Position numbers and translations under genes: made by a program. Shown in pieces: positions 14,237 through 23,177 of a stretch of 30,431 nucleotides of DNA. This DNA comes from Muribaculaceae bacterium (GTDB taxonomy: Bacteria > Bacteroidota > Bacteroidia > Bacteroidales > Muribaculaceae): assembly GCA_009775195.1 (NCBI GenBank), contig VSPF01000010.1, forward strand, positions 1 through 30,431, given 5' to 3'. How positions within the stretch are numbered: position 1 is the first letter of the stretch; every line of letters begins with the position of its first letter. The notes beneath the pieces are model-generated. The model worked only from the letters and a program-made list of their open reading frames with translations, had not been told where the DNA came from and did no database searches.

Positions 14237-17200
14237 ATGAAAAAACTATTACGCGAAACGTGCGCCCTCGTGTGCGCCGTCGCTCTCGCCGGGACGGCTT
14301 TCGACGCCTCGGCAGAGATTGAAATCAAGGAGGTCGACAATTATTTCGAAGGGTTCGATAATGTCGCCACCGGCAAGGACCAGCTTGCAATAGGCTGGCA
14401 CCGTATTCCCGATATCACAAACCTTGGCACGATTGATACATATCGTGTAGAGGGCCTGGGCGGTATGGACGACGAACGCTCGGTCAACAGCCAGGTCTTC
14501 AGTGTGCAGTACCAGGAGACCTGGGACGACGAGAGCGGCGTATCATATAAGACCGACGACCTCATCCTCACTCCCGAGCTAAAAGGCCATGTAGAGTTCT
14601 TTCTGAAATACAAAGGGCGCAAAGAGAGTTATAACACATGGAAGCCCTCGGTCAACATATATAAATGCACCGATAATTTCGATTTTACCTATAGCAAGGG
14701 CGAGGAAATAGTGATTGACCCTGTCTCAATCCCGACCGACAGTTGGGTCAAGGTGTCGCTCGACGTCGCCGACTGGACTATCCTCGGCCTGAGGCTCGAA
14801 AACGTCTATTTCGACTCGTTCAGCGCCACCACAGCGCGCATACCCCAGGTGCAGTATTTGCAGATGACCGGCTTTACCTGTCTCGACGGCACCACGGTAT
14901 ATACCGACGAGAAGGGCAACGCCGACCTGCACTTCAGTATCAAGGTCACCAACCGAGGCAACATACCTATATCTAAAGACCAGGAGGATTTTTCTATCGA
15001 GCTGCAGAACAGCATGACCACCGTCGGCACATTCCCTATCGGGGTCGACATGCAGCCGGGCGATGTGACAGAGTTTAAGTTCACCCAGCCTTGGAAGCTC
15101 AAGAAAATCACCGAGGCCGAAGTCCTCAACCTGCAGTGTGTCGAGAATATTTCGCGTCATGCCAGCTCTACGGCCCTCGCCGTGCGCGTCGAGGTGTTCG
15201 CGCCCATACTCGGCATCACCCTCGACGGTGCCGAGGTAAAGGACTATATCGACCTCAAGACCTTTGAGGGGGATAAGAAGCTGACCCTCGAGTTTGCCAA
15301 CCTCGGCGGCAAGGAGCTGAATATCACCTCGCTCAACCTGCCCGAAAATGTCAAGACCGACGCGACCATGCCCTTGTCAATCGCTCCGCGTGCGAAGGTG
15401 CCTGTGACATTTACAATCAGTGCCTCCGGTGCCGTGGCCGGAAATATCGAAATCGAGAGCGACGGCATAGCCCCCTCGCCCTCGAAAATCCATTATTATG
15501 GTGCCTCGGTACCCGAGGGAACATGTGTTGCTACCTTTGACGGCAAGAAACTGCCCGCGCGATGGATGCTCGAAAATAAGGATGCATGGATTGGCAATGA
15601 CCGCATGGGCGAGGCCATGCGCTCGGCCACGTCGGCAAGCTCGGCCGGCAAGCTGATTTCGCCGCTCATGTCGTTTGGTGAGGGTGGCAAGGTGACAATG
15701 TCGCTGGGCCGCTGGGCCACATGGACCGAGAGCAAGCTCACTGTCTATACCTCCGACGACCGCGTAAACTGGACCGAGGTGGCAAAGGTGTCGAGCAAGG
15801 ACGAGAATACGGCCTTCCCTGCCACTCAGTGGGAATTTGCCGCCTACGAGGTGCCTGTGCCTGCCGGTGACAGGTATATCGCCGTAGAAGGCCTCTATGC
15901 CAATATCGACAACCTTACCGGCGGCAAGGCCGTCGAGGTCGACAAAGACCTGTATATACACGGCTTCACAGCCGATGCCAAGGGTATGGTCAACTATCCC
16001 ATGACGGCCACCCTGAGTCTGCAAAACCTTGGCGCAAGCGACCTCGCCGCTGCCGACTACACGGCTCAGATATTTATCGACGGTGAAAAAGTCGGCGAGG
16101 CGACGGCTCTGCCCGCGCTGTCGAACTCTGCCGAGAAAGCAAGCGAGATTGCCTTTACGTTCACTCCCCACAAGGCCGTAGAGGCCGGCAAATTGACGGC
16201 TGTCGTTGCCGTAGGCGACTACGAGGCTCACAGCGCGGCCCTCGATGTGTGCGTCGAAGCCGAGAAAATAAATGCGACCAAGGTTGTAGGCACTTTCAAC
16301 GCCGACCGCTCGGGCTCGAACATCCCCATGCGCACGGGCGACAACAATAGCTATTCTGAGTTTATCTATACTGCCGGGCAGTTAGGTCTCGCCGCAGGCG
16401 ACAAGATTGCCGGCATAGGCTTCCCCTACACCATAGCCGCCGACCGCGTTGCCGACAAGAATGTGCGCATCTACATGCAGCTCACCGATACCGAGAAGAC
16501 TCTCCGTCCCGAGGCCGGCAAGGCTTTCGACACTGCCGATATGACGAAGGTCTACGATGGCACTGTCACCCTGACCAAGACAACACCCGACGGTACATTC
16601 GGCAAGTACGCGCTGCTCGATTTTGCCCTCGACGAGTCTTTTGCTTACGATGGTCGCAACCTGCGCGTCATTGTCGAGACTAAGTCGTCGGCCTTTATCG
16701 TGTCGGAGTTCCTCAACTTTGCCGGTGGCAACACTGTCTATACCTCGTCAGACAATGCCATCAATCTCGCGACCTGTTCGCCCGAGCTGCTCATGGCCCT
16801 CCCCGTGGCCGTGCTGACTCTCGATAAGGAAGCAGTCGCCGTTGTGGGTAAGGTGACCGGCGACAAGGAAGCCCCCGTTTCCGGTGCAAAGGTAAGCCTA
16901 ACTTCTGGCGATGTGATTTATGCAGCCACCACAGCCGATGACGGCTCGTTTGCCGCCTCTGTCATGCAGTCGGCCCTTAGCTACACTCTCGCTGTCGCAG
17001 CCCACGGCTTCAAGGATATGGAGCTGCCCACGGCGGTCTATGCCGCAGCAACCGACCTCGGTGCTTTGGCAATGACACCCAACGTGGTCGATGCGTCGGG
17101 CCTCGCGGTCACCGTCACCGACGCTACCGCGCTTATGACGTGGAGGGCAGTCGTTCCCGGTAGCCTCGACGAGTCGGTGACCTATGATATCTATCTTGAC

Positions 17201-17584
17201 GGTAATAAGGTTAAGGAAGGCGTGACCGAACCCGCCTATACGTTCGAAGACCTCGAGGCCGGCGACCACAAGGCCGGTGTTGTTGCCGTCTTTGCCCCCG
17301 CCGGAGTGGCCACTGCCCCTGCCGAGGCCGACTTTAGCGTGGTGCTGACCTCCCTCGGCAATGTAGCCTCAACCCTTGCAAGCGTAGCTGTCACCGACGG
17401 TAAGATTATCATTGCAAGTCCTGTCGAGGCCCGTGCCGAAGTCTATTCAGCCAACGGCATGATGATTGACGAAAAGCAGCTCGACGCCGGCGCAACCGCC
17501 ACCGTTGCCGCCGCCCCCGGCATCTACCTCGTCACAGTCACAACCGACACCGACACCCTGACAGCCAAAGTTGTAGTAAGATAA
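14237..17584 (+). CDS. Large secreted multidomain protein with type IX-like C-terminal domain
   Basis: The product has 1115 residues. The signal peptide ends near residue 26 (AFDASA then EIEIKEV). Predicted parts are a jelly-roll-like domain (about 35-200, starting YFEGFDNVATG), CARDB- and Ig-like beta domains (about 215-420), a second jelly-roll (about 435-570), further Ig-like and receptor-like beta modules, a carboxypeptidase-regulatory-like domain (866-945, AVVGKVTGDKEAPVSGAKVS), and an FN3-like domain (945-1030). The C-terminal domain (1040-1115) has YSANGMMIDEKQL...PGIYLVTV and ends KVVVR, close to the canonical type A sorting domain and longer than the tails of the neighbouring operon. 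It is the only long plus-strand gene and is divergent from the M6 protease operon, suggesting shared control. No catalytic motif is recognised; function unknown, likely extracellular. Confidence 0.82.
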   Translation: MKKLLRETCALVCAVALAGTAFDASAEIEIKEVDNYFEGFDNVATGKDQLAIGWHRIPDITNLGTIDTYRVEGLGGMDDERSVNSQVFSVQYQETWDDESGVSYKTDDLILTPELKGHVEFFLKYKGRKESYNTWKPSVNIYKCTDNFDFTYSKGEEIVIDPVSIPTDSWVKVSLDVADWTILGLRLENVYFDSFSATTARIPQVQYLQMTGFTCLDGTTVYTDEKGNADLHFSIKVTNRGNIPISKDQEDFSIELQNSMTTVGTFPIGVDMQPGDVTEFKFTQPWKLKKITEAEVLNLQCVENISRHASSTALAVRVEVFAPILGITLDGAEVKDYIDLKTFEGDKKLTLEFANLGGKELNITSLNLPENVKTDATMPLSIAPRAKVPVTFTISASGAVAGNIEIESDGIAPSPSKIHYYGASVPEGTCVATFDGKKLPARWMLENKDAWIGNDRMGEAMRSATSASSAGKLISPLMSFGEGGKVTMSLGRWATWTESKLTVYTSDDRVNWTEVAKVSSKDENTAFPATQWEFAAYEVPVPAGDRYIAVEGLYANIDNLTGGKAVEVDKDLYIHGFTADAKGMVNYPMTATLSLQNLGASDLAAADYTAQIFIDGEKVGEATALPALSNSAEKASEIAFTFTPHKAVEAGKLTAVVAVGDYEAHSAALDVCVEAEKINATKVVGTFNADRSGSNIPMRTGDNNSYSEFIYTAGQLGLAAGDKIAGIGFPYTIAADRVADKNVRIYMQLTDTEKTLRPEAGKAFDTADMTKVYDGTVTLTKTTPDGTFGKYALLDFALDESFAYDGRNLRVIVETKSSAFIVSEFLNFAGGNTVYTSSDNAINLATCSPELLMALPVAVLTLDKEAVAVVGKVTGDKEAPVSGAKVSLTSGDVIYAATTADDGSFAASVMQSALSYTLAVAAHGFKDMELPTAVYAAATDLGALAMTPNVVDASGLAVTVTDATALMTWRAVVPGSLDESVTYDIYLDGNKVKEGVTEPAYTFEDLEAGDHKAGVVAVFAPAGVATAPAEADFSVVLTSLGNVASTLASVAVTDGKIIIASPVEARAEVYSANGMMIDEKQLDAGATATVAAAPGIYLVTVTTDTDTLTAKVVVR

Positions 17585-17607
17585 ACCATTATACCTTAAA
17601 TAGACAG

Positions 17608-17640
17608 GGAGAGCCGGGCATCAACCCCGGCTCTCCATAT
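17608..17640 (+). terminator. Intrinsic terminator of the 14237-17584 gene
   Basis: GGAGAGCCGGG (17608-17618) pairs perfectly with CCCGGCTCTCC (17626-17636) across a 7-nt loop, followed by ATATATTTAT. It lies 23 nt after the stop codon. Confidence 0.85.
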
Positions 17641-17658
17641 ATTTATGAGGGTGTATTA

Positions 17659-17684
17659 AAATGAGAAGTCGTCGAAGACGACGC
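17659..17684. repeat. Dispersed GTCG palindrome, copy 2
   Basis: AAATGAGAAGTCGTCGAAGA continues to CGACGC and contains the stem GTCGTC-GAA-GACGAC. The reverse complement matches 5303-5328 at 23 of 26 positions. It lies between a convergent gene pair, downstream of both. Confidence 0.55.
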
Positions 17685-17719
17685 AATTAAGGTTTGCTAT
17701 TGCCCACCCCCGTTCTCCT

Positions 17720-18076
17720 TCAACGAATCAAGGCCTGCAGGGCCTCTGGCACATCTATGGGAGTTTCCCTGAGTGATTTAATCATTGCTTTACCTGCTGC
17801 TGTCAGCGAAAACAACATCTGCCTTTTGTCGGCCTCGCCGAGAATGCGCACAATGTAGCCCTTCTCTTCCACTCGCCTTATGACCTTCGAGCCGTGCGAG
17901 GATATCAGCCCAGTTTGTTCGCAAATGTGCGATGCGCTAACGGTGTCGCCCGCGATACAGCACATCACCATGGCTTCGTTCAGCGTAAGTCCGTGCTGCT
18001 CCATCATCTGCTTTTCCATTTGGGCCAGACCGCGCATCATGTCGCACATCAGGCAAATAGATTTTATTTTTTCCAT
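17720..18076 (-). CDS. MarR-family transcriptional regulator
   Basis: The product has 118 residues, short for the family but complete. It has a winged helix-turn-helix (about 30-95: LTLNEAMVMCCIAG, then SASHICEQTGLISSHGSKVIRRVEEKGYI) and the wing EADKRQMLFSLTAAGK, close to the family form DRR...LTEKG. Five cysteines (C8, C11, C39, C40, C52), including a CxxC, are many for so small a regulator. Next to a sulfur-transfer enzyme they suggest sensing of persulfide or redox state, which is inference. It starts 9 nt after the stop of that enzyme and so is probably co-transcribed and autoregulatory. A perfect 14-bp palindrome at 20708-20721, overlapping the operon -7 box, is a candidate operator. 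Confidence 0.82.
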   Translation of the reverse strand: MEKIKSICLMCDMMRGLAQMEKQMMEQHGLTLNEAMVMCCIAGDTVSASHICEQTGLISSHGSKVIRRVEEKGYIVRILGEADKRQMLFSLTAAGKAMIKSLRETPIDVPEALQALIR

Positions 18077-18085
18077 CGCGCATAG

Positions 18086-20560
18086 TTAGATAAACAGGTT
18101 GACGCCGGCCTGCTCGGCACGGTTCATGTATGTGGCCACGCCGCCGATAGTCACGTTGTCGAGCAATTCCTCCTTTTTCACGCCCATCACATCCATCGAC
18201 ATCTGGCAGGCTATAAATTCAACGCCGTTGTCAATGGCTTGCTGGCGCAGGGCCTCGAGCGAGTCGATGTTTCTGCGCCGCATAATGTGTCGCATCATGC
18301 GGCGGCCCATGCCTCCCATGTTCATTTTCGACAGCTTCAGCTTACGTGAGTCAGCAGGCAGCATCATACCGAACATTTTGCCGAAAATATCTTTCGACAC
18401 TGCCGGCTTTTCACACTTCTTGATTACATGTAGCCCCCAGAAGGTAAAGAATAGTGTCCCTGTCTTGCCGGTGGCGGCCGCCCCGTTGGCCAGTACAAAG
18501 GTTGCCAATGCCTTGTCGAGGTCGTCGCTGAACATGATAAAAGTCTTTCCGTCGCGGAGCGGCATGCCGGCCTGTGCCGTACCATTCGTGGCGGCTGCGG
18601 GCTGCGGTATGCCATTGTTCCCTTTCATCACTTGCACCCTGTAGACTCCCTTGTCTTCGTCGCTCGTCACGAAGGTGTGCCCCATCGATTCGCACCATGC
18701 CTGCGCGTCACGCGGAAAACCGGGGTCAGAGGCTCGTACTTCAAGCAGCACGCCTTCGTCCATGCTGTCGATTTTCTGCTTGAGTTTCAAGATTGGGCCG
18801 GGGCACGACAGGCCGCAGGCATCGAGTGTCAGCGCGGGTTTGCCGGTCTCGCGATGTCGGGCAACGGTAGTGTCTGCATACTCCGACTTGCCGAAGGGAG
18901 CTGGGTCGGGCAGCGCGGCTGTCGCGGCACGGTATAGTTTCAGACCGCCTATGAGATTTCTAACATCGTCGAAACCGTTCATGCGCAAAATGTTTTGAGC
19001 AAGATAGCCGCGAAGGCCGACTCCGCAGAATACGATGACCGGCAGGCCGTGCGGCACTTCGCCGAGCCGTCCGCGCATCTCGTCAAGCGGAATGTTTATG
19101 GCTCCCCGGAGGGTGCCGAGGGCGTACTCGTCGGCCGTGCGCACGTCTATCAGTGTCGCAGAACCCGGCTTAATGCCAGACAACTCGCGCCAATATATAG
19201 GCTTCATACGCCCTGTCACTACGTTCTCTGCCACATAGGCGGCCATGGCCACCGGGTCTTTGGCCGACGAGAATGGGGGCGCGTAGGCCTGTTCGACCTG
19301 CATGAGCTCAAATATGCCGTGGTGGTGCTTGATGGCGAGGGCGATTTCGTCGATGCGCTTGTCCACGCCGCCGCGACCCACTATTTGTGCGCCGTAGAGC
19401 TTGCCGTTTCCGGGGTCGAAAACAAGCTTGAGTGTCATCATCTGCGCCCCGGGGTAATATCCGGCATGGTCGTTGGGATGTATGGTCACGCTCTTATAGC
19501 TTATGCCCCACTGCTTGAGCCTCTTTGCAGGAAGCCCCGTGGCGGCAACCGTGAGGTCAAATACCTTGGCCACGGATGTACCGATTGCGCCCTCATAGCG
19601 GGTCTTGTTTCCGAGCTGCATGTTGTCGGCCGCGATGCGTGCCTGTCTGTTGGCCGGCCCGGCGAGGAAGTTTAGCCATGGTTTACCTGTCAAGGGGTGC
19701 GGATATTCTATGGCATCACCTACGGCGTAGATGTCCGGCTCGCTTGTCTGCAGGTATTCGTTCACCTTTATGCCGCCCATTTCACCCAATTCGAGCCCGG
19801 CATCCCCCGCCAACTTGGTGTTGGCGCGGACACCGATACTGAGTATCACTATGTCGGCCTCTATCTCGCGCCCCGAGGCAAATTTTACCTTAATGCCGCT
19901 GTCGGTACGCTCGAAGGCTGCCACGGCCTGTTTAAGATAGAGCCTTACCCCTTTTTCAAGCAGGTGGCCGTGTACGATTGAAGCCATGGAGTAGTCGATG
20001 GGGGCCATTACCTGGTCGGCCATCTCGACAATTCCGACTTCGGCACCTGTGTCGTGGAGGTTCTCGGCCATTTCAAGCCCTATAAATCCGCCTCCTATGA
20101 TGAGGGCGCGGCGCACACGGTGGCTGTCTGCATAGGCTTTTATGCGGTCGGTGTCGTCGACGTTGCGCAGTGTGAAGATGCCTTCGCTGTCGATGCCGGG
20201 CAACGGCGGCCTGACAGGCGTGGCTCCTGGCGAGAGTAGTAGCTTGTCATAGCTTTCTGTATAGGTCTGGCCGTCGGCTCTCCGGACATTCACGGTTTTA
20301 TGCTCCCTGTCGATGCCTGTCACCTCCTGCTCGGTGCGGACATCCACGTTAAGCCGCTGTGAGAAACCTTCAGCGGTCTGCACCAACAGTTTTTCGCGGT
20401 CGGCAATCGTGCCGCCGATATAGTAGGGCAGTCCGCAGTTGGCGTAGGATATATATCTGCCTTTTTCGAACAAGATAATTTCGGCGTCCTCGGAGAGGCG
20501 GCGCAGACGGGCTGCTGTTGTGGCTCCTCCGGCCACGCCGCCCACGATGATGTACTTCAT
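18086..20560 (-). CDS. CoA-disulfide reductase-like flavoprotein fused to rhodanese, TusA and DsrE-like domains
   Basis: The product has 824 residues. Residues 1-450 form an FAD/NAD(P)H disulfide oxidoreductase: FAD motif GGVAGGATTAAR (7-18), the single active cysteine in SYANCGLPYY (C42, as in CoA-disulfide reductases), NAD(P)H motif IIGGGFIGLEMAE (154-166) and YAVGDA (278-283). A rhodanese domain (about 462-550) carries its cysteine in VFCGVGLRG (C512). A TusA-like domain (about 575-645) has ACGLSCPGPILKLK (C582, C586). The DsrE/DsrF-like end (about 672-824) has FIMFSDDLDKALATF plus C716 and C785. All expected cysteines are present. Known multidomain relatives reduce CoA disulfides or polysulfides and pass sulfane sulfur between domains; the exact substrate here is not visible. 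A MarR regulator follows directly. Confidence 0.9.
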   Translation of the reverse strand: MKYIIVGGVAGGATTAARLRRLSEDAEIILFEKGRYISYANCGLPYYIGGTIADREKLLVQTAEGFSQRLNVDVRTEQEVTGIDREHKTVNVRRADGQTYTESYDKLLLSPGATPVRPPLPGIDSEGIFTLRNVDDTDRIKAYADSHRVRRALIIGGGFIGLEMAENLHDTGAEVGIVEMADQVMAPIDYSMASIVHGHLLEKGVRLYLKQAVAAFERTDSGIKVKFASGREIEADIVILSIGVRANTKLAGDAGLELGEMGGIKVNEYLQTSEPDIYAVGDAIEYPHPLTGKPWLNFLAGPANRQARIAADNMQLGNKTRYEGAIGTSVAKVFDLTVAATGLPAKRLKQWGISYKSVTIHPNDHAGYYPGAQMMTLKLVFDPGNGKLYGAQIVGRGGVDKRIDEIALAIKHHHGIFELMQVEQAYAPPFSSAKDPVAMAAYVAENVVTGRMKPIYWRELSGIKPGSATLIDVRTADEYALGTLRGAINIPLDEMRGRLGEVPHGLPVIVFCGVGLRGYLAQNILRMNGFDDVRNLIGGLKLYRAATAALPDPAPFGKSEYADTTVARHRETGKPALTLDACGLSCPGPILKLKQKIDSMDEGVLLEVRASDPGFPRDAQAWCESMGHTFVTSDEDKGVYRVQVMKGNNGIPQPAAATNGTAQAGMPLRDGKTFIMFSDDLDKALATFVLANGAAATGKTGTLFFTFWGLHVIKKCEKPAVSKDIFGKMFGMMLPADSRKLKLSKMNMGGMGRRMMRHIMRRRNIDSLEALRQQAIDNGVEFIACQMSMDVMGVKKEELLDNVTIGGVATYMNRAEQAGVNLFI

Positions 20561-20707
20561 AATATGCTTACAGTATATTGGTTTTAACTAACTTTGGCAA
20601 GCTCGGTTAAGGTTGAGGGTTAAGGAGCTGTCGCAAATGTCGGGTTGGTCTTATATTTCTAAATTTAGTAGTCGTCGCATGGACGGCCTAATTAATTTCC
20701 ATTGGAA

Positions 20708-20721
20708 ATATTTGCAAATAT
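20708..20721. promoter_or_regulatory. Candidate MarR operator (14-bp palindrome)
   Basis: ATATTTGCAAATAT is a perfect palindrome. It overlaps the predicted -7 box TATATTTG (20715-20722, minus strand) and transcription start of the sulfur-enzyme/MarR operon. MarR proteins bind AT-rich palindromes of this size and commonly repress their own operons. Assignment to this regulator is inference. Confidence 0.5.
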
Positions 20722-20746
20722 ATAACTATTTTGCCGGTATCTGAAA
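20715..20746 (-). promoter_or_regulatory. Promoter of the sulfur-enzyme/MarR operon
   Basis: A perfect -7 box TATATTTG (20715-20722) lies 20 nt from TTTC (20743-20746), one base off the -33 consensus TTTG. It would give a leader of about 150 nt before the start at 20560. Confidence 0.5.
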
Positions 20747-20853
20747 CATTGTATCTGTATTTAAAGATTTTTAAGATTGCCAAAGCTCTGAGGAACCATT
20801 TGCCTGCCTCGTTTTATAGTAAAGGAGTCTATCGATGATGAAACATAACGACA

Positions 20854-20894
20854 AGGGTGCGTCAAAATGGAGCAACTCCAGATTGACGCACCCT
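20854..20894 (-). terminator. Two-part hairpin after glgB, terminator-like
   Basis: AGGGTGCGTCAA (20854-20865) pairs perfectly with TTGACGCACCCT (20883-20894). Inside, TGGAG (20868-20872) pairs with CTCCA (20876-20880) around a 3-nt loop, with a 2x2 internal loop between. On the minus strand it starts 59 nt after the glgB stop. The tail is only weakly U-rich. Confidence 0.65.
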
Positions 20895-20953
20895 CTTTAT
20901 CGTTGATACCCCGGTTTTTACATTTTAAGCGAGGTTCGGTTTGTGCAGACAGT

Positions 20954-22987
20954 TTAAGCCTTGCGTGCGCGGCGGCGACGGAGCACGATGGCCGTGCGCG
21001 CCGGCAGGTAGAGCATCAGTCGGCCAAGACCGGCGGGCTCGTAGAGCGGGTCGGGAACGGTGAAGTGTGTCACGGTCTCGTCGACGTTGCCAAAGCCGCC
21101 AAAGGCCGGGTTGTCGCTCGACAGGGCCGACACATACGAGCCGGCAGGGGCAAGGATGCCGTAGCCGTCGAAACTCTTGAAGGGGCTGAAGTTGAACACG
21201 AACACATAGTCGCCGCGCATAAAGGCGAGTACCTGGTCGTCGTCCTTCTCCCACAGCTTCTGGATAGGCTTGGCCTGGAAGTTGTGTACGTGCGACACGA
21301 GTTCTATCATGGCGTTGTCGAAGGCGTTGAGGAAGCGGTACTGCAGGTCCTGGCGGTCGACGAGGTCCCACTGCCGACGGGCATACTTGTAGCTCCAGCC
21401 GTTGCCCTCTCGGGGGAAGTCAATCCACTCCGGATGGCCGAACTCGTTGCCCATGAAGTTGAGATAACCGCCGTTGATGGTTGCCAGGGTCACGAGGCGT
21501 ATCATCTTGTGCAGGGCCATGCCGCGTGCCACGTCGGCATCGTTGTCGCCCACCATCATGTGCCAGTACATCTTCGAGTCGATGAGGCGGAAAATCACGG
21601 TCTTGTCGCCCACGAGTGCCTGGTCGTGGCTCTCGACATACGATATGGTCTTTTCGTCGGCGCGGCGGTTGGTGAGTTCCCAGAATATTGATGTCGGGTG
21701 CCAGTCCTCATCTTTTTTCTCCTTGAGGGTCTTAATCCAGTAGTCGGGTATACCCATTGCCATACGGTAGTCGAAGCCTATGCCGCCGTCTTTAAACGGG
21801 ATTGCCAGGCCGGGCATACCGCTCATCTCCTCGGCGATGGTGATGGCCTTTGGCTTCACCTCGTGTATGAGCATGTTGGCGAGTGTGAGGTAGACGATTG
21901 CGTCGGTGTCCTGGCCGCCGTCGTAGTAGTCGGCATAGCTGCCGAAGGCTTTGCCAAGCCCGTGGTCGTAGTAGAGCATCGAGGTCACCCCGTCGAAGCG
22001 GAAGCCGTCGAAATGATATTCTTCGAGCCAGTATTTGCAGTTCGAGAGCAGGAAGTGCAGCACCTCGTCCTTGCCATAGTCGAAGCACAGCGAGTCCCAC
22101 GCCGGATGTTCGCGCTTGGCCGGGTCGGAGTGGAAATATTGGTCTACGGTACCGTCGAGGCGCCCAAGGCCCTCGTTTTCGTTTTTGACGGCGTGGCTGT
22201 GCACGATATCCATGATTACGGCAATGCCGCGCTTGTGGGCATCGTCGATGAGTTTTTTAAGCTCCTCGGGCGTGCCGAAACGGCTTGATGCGGCATAGAA
22301 ACTCGACACGTGGTAGCCGAACGAGCCATAGTAGGGATGCTCCTGTATGGCCATAATCTGTATGGCGTTGTAGCCGTCTTTCTCTATGCGGGGCAGCACG
22401 TTTTTGCGGAATTCCTCGTATGTTCCCACGCCTTCCTTCTGCTGGCCCATACCTATGTGACATTCGTAGATGAGCAGCGGCGCGGTGTCGGGCTCGAAGC
22501 CCTTGTCGTGCCATGCAAAGGCGCGTTTGGGGGCATAGACCTGGGCCGAGAAGATGTGTGTGTCGGGGTCCTGCATCACACGTGTGGCGTAGGCCGGTAT
22601 GCGTTCGCCGCTGCCGCCGGGCCATTCTACAAGCATCTTGTAGAGCTGTCCGTCGGCGATGGCGTCGGCCGGGAAGGTGCCTTCCCATACGCCCGACAGG
22701 CCCCCGCCGGCGCGGCGGAGCCTGAACTCCGGCAGGGCTTTCCAGCCCGAGAAGTCGCCGATGAGTGTTATGGCTGATGCGTTGGGTGCCCATTCGCGGA
22801 AAATCCACGTGCCGTCTTTCTGACGGTGCAGTCCGAAATATTTGTGAGCGTTTGCGAAATCGTCGAGTGTGCCCGAGGCGGCGGTAAGCTCTTTGAGCTT
22901 GCGTAGCACGTCTTCGTGTCGTCCCTCGATAGCCGGCGCGTAAGGCGCCAGCCACGGGTCATTTTTCAGGATATTGAGCAGTTTCAT
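20954..22987 (-). CDS. glgB: 1,4-alpha-glucan branching enzyme
   Basis: The product has 677 residues. It is a GH13 enzyme that forms alpha-1,6 branches in glycogen. It has a CBM48-like N-terminal domain (about 55-150, WIFREWAPNASAITLIGDFS) and a TIM-barrel. Conserved regions are DIVHSHAVKN (260-269), the nucleophile region FDGFRFDGVTSMLYYD (nucleophile D332), the acid/base region ITIAEEMSG (E386) and YVESHDQALVGDK (D455). A C-terminal all-beta domain ends in a basic RRRRARK. Length and motifs match the eukaryote-like branching-enzyme group (VTSMLY, GNEFGHPEWIDFPREGNGWS) common in Bacteroidetes. No glycogen synthase gene is next to it. It has a hairpin terminator downstream; no strong promoter was found in the 190 nt upstream. 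Confidence 0.96.
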   Translation of the reverse strand: MKLLNILKNDPWLAPYAPAIEGRHEDVLRKLKELTAASGTLDDFANAHKYFGLHRQKDGTWIFREWAPNASAITLIGDFSGWKALPEFRLRRAGGGLSGVWEGTFPADAIADGQLYKMLVEWPGGSGERIPAYATRVMQDPDTHIFSAQVYAPKRAFAWHDKGFEPDTAPLLIYECHIGMGQQKEGVGTYEEFRKNVLPRIEKDGYNAIQIMAIQEHPYYGSFGYHVSSFYAASSRFGTPEELKKLIDDAHKRGIAVIMDIVHSHAVKNENEGLGRLDGTVDQYFHSDPAKREHPAWDSLCFDYGKDEVLHFLLSNCKYWLEEYHFDGFRFDGVTSMLYYDHGLGKAFGSYADYYDGGQDTDAIVYLTLANMLIHEVKPKAITIAEEMSGMPGLAIPFKDGGIGFDYRMAMGIPDYWIKTLKEKKDEDWHPTSIFWELTNRRADEKTISYVESHDQALVGDKTVIFRLIDSKMYWHMMVGDNDADVARGMALHKMIRLVTLATINGGYLNFMGNEFGHPEWIDFPREGNGWSYKYARRQWDLVDRQDLQYRFLNAFDNAMIELVSHVHNFQAKPIQKLWEKDDDQVLAFMRGDYVFVFNFSPFKSFDGYGILAPAGSYVSALSSDNPAFGGFGNVDETVTHFTVPDPLYEPAGLGRLMLYLPARTAIVLRRRRARKA

Positions 22988-23177
22988 GTTGGGTATGTAT
23001 AGTAGTAATTATTTACTTTCGGTTTAAATGTTGGTTAAGTCTTGGTTAAATTCGGATATAATCGTTTGTAATACTTATAGCTAATACGTTGAAAATTATA
23101 TATTTATTGCTTTTGTGAATTGGGCTTTTTACAATTTTTGCGGTTACTTAACGTTTGTTGACGGTATGTGGCCATTG

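Larger units (their letters stand above)
20561..20953. other. 393-bp intergenic stretch
   Basis: No gene is seen. It contains the leader of the sulfur-enzyme operon (20561 to about 20708), its candidate operator and promoter (20708-20746), an AT-rich stretch, and the terminator of glgB (20854-20894). Nothing else recognisable was found. Confidence 0.7.

Noticed and set aside
14031..14340. 103-residue N-terminal extension of the M6 protease
   Set aside because: It would cross both divergent promoters and the start of the opposite gene, and would bury the signal peptide.
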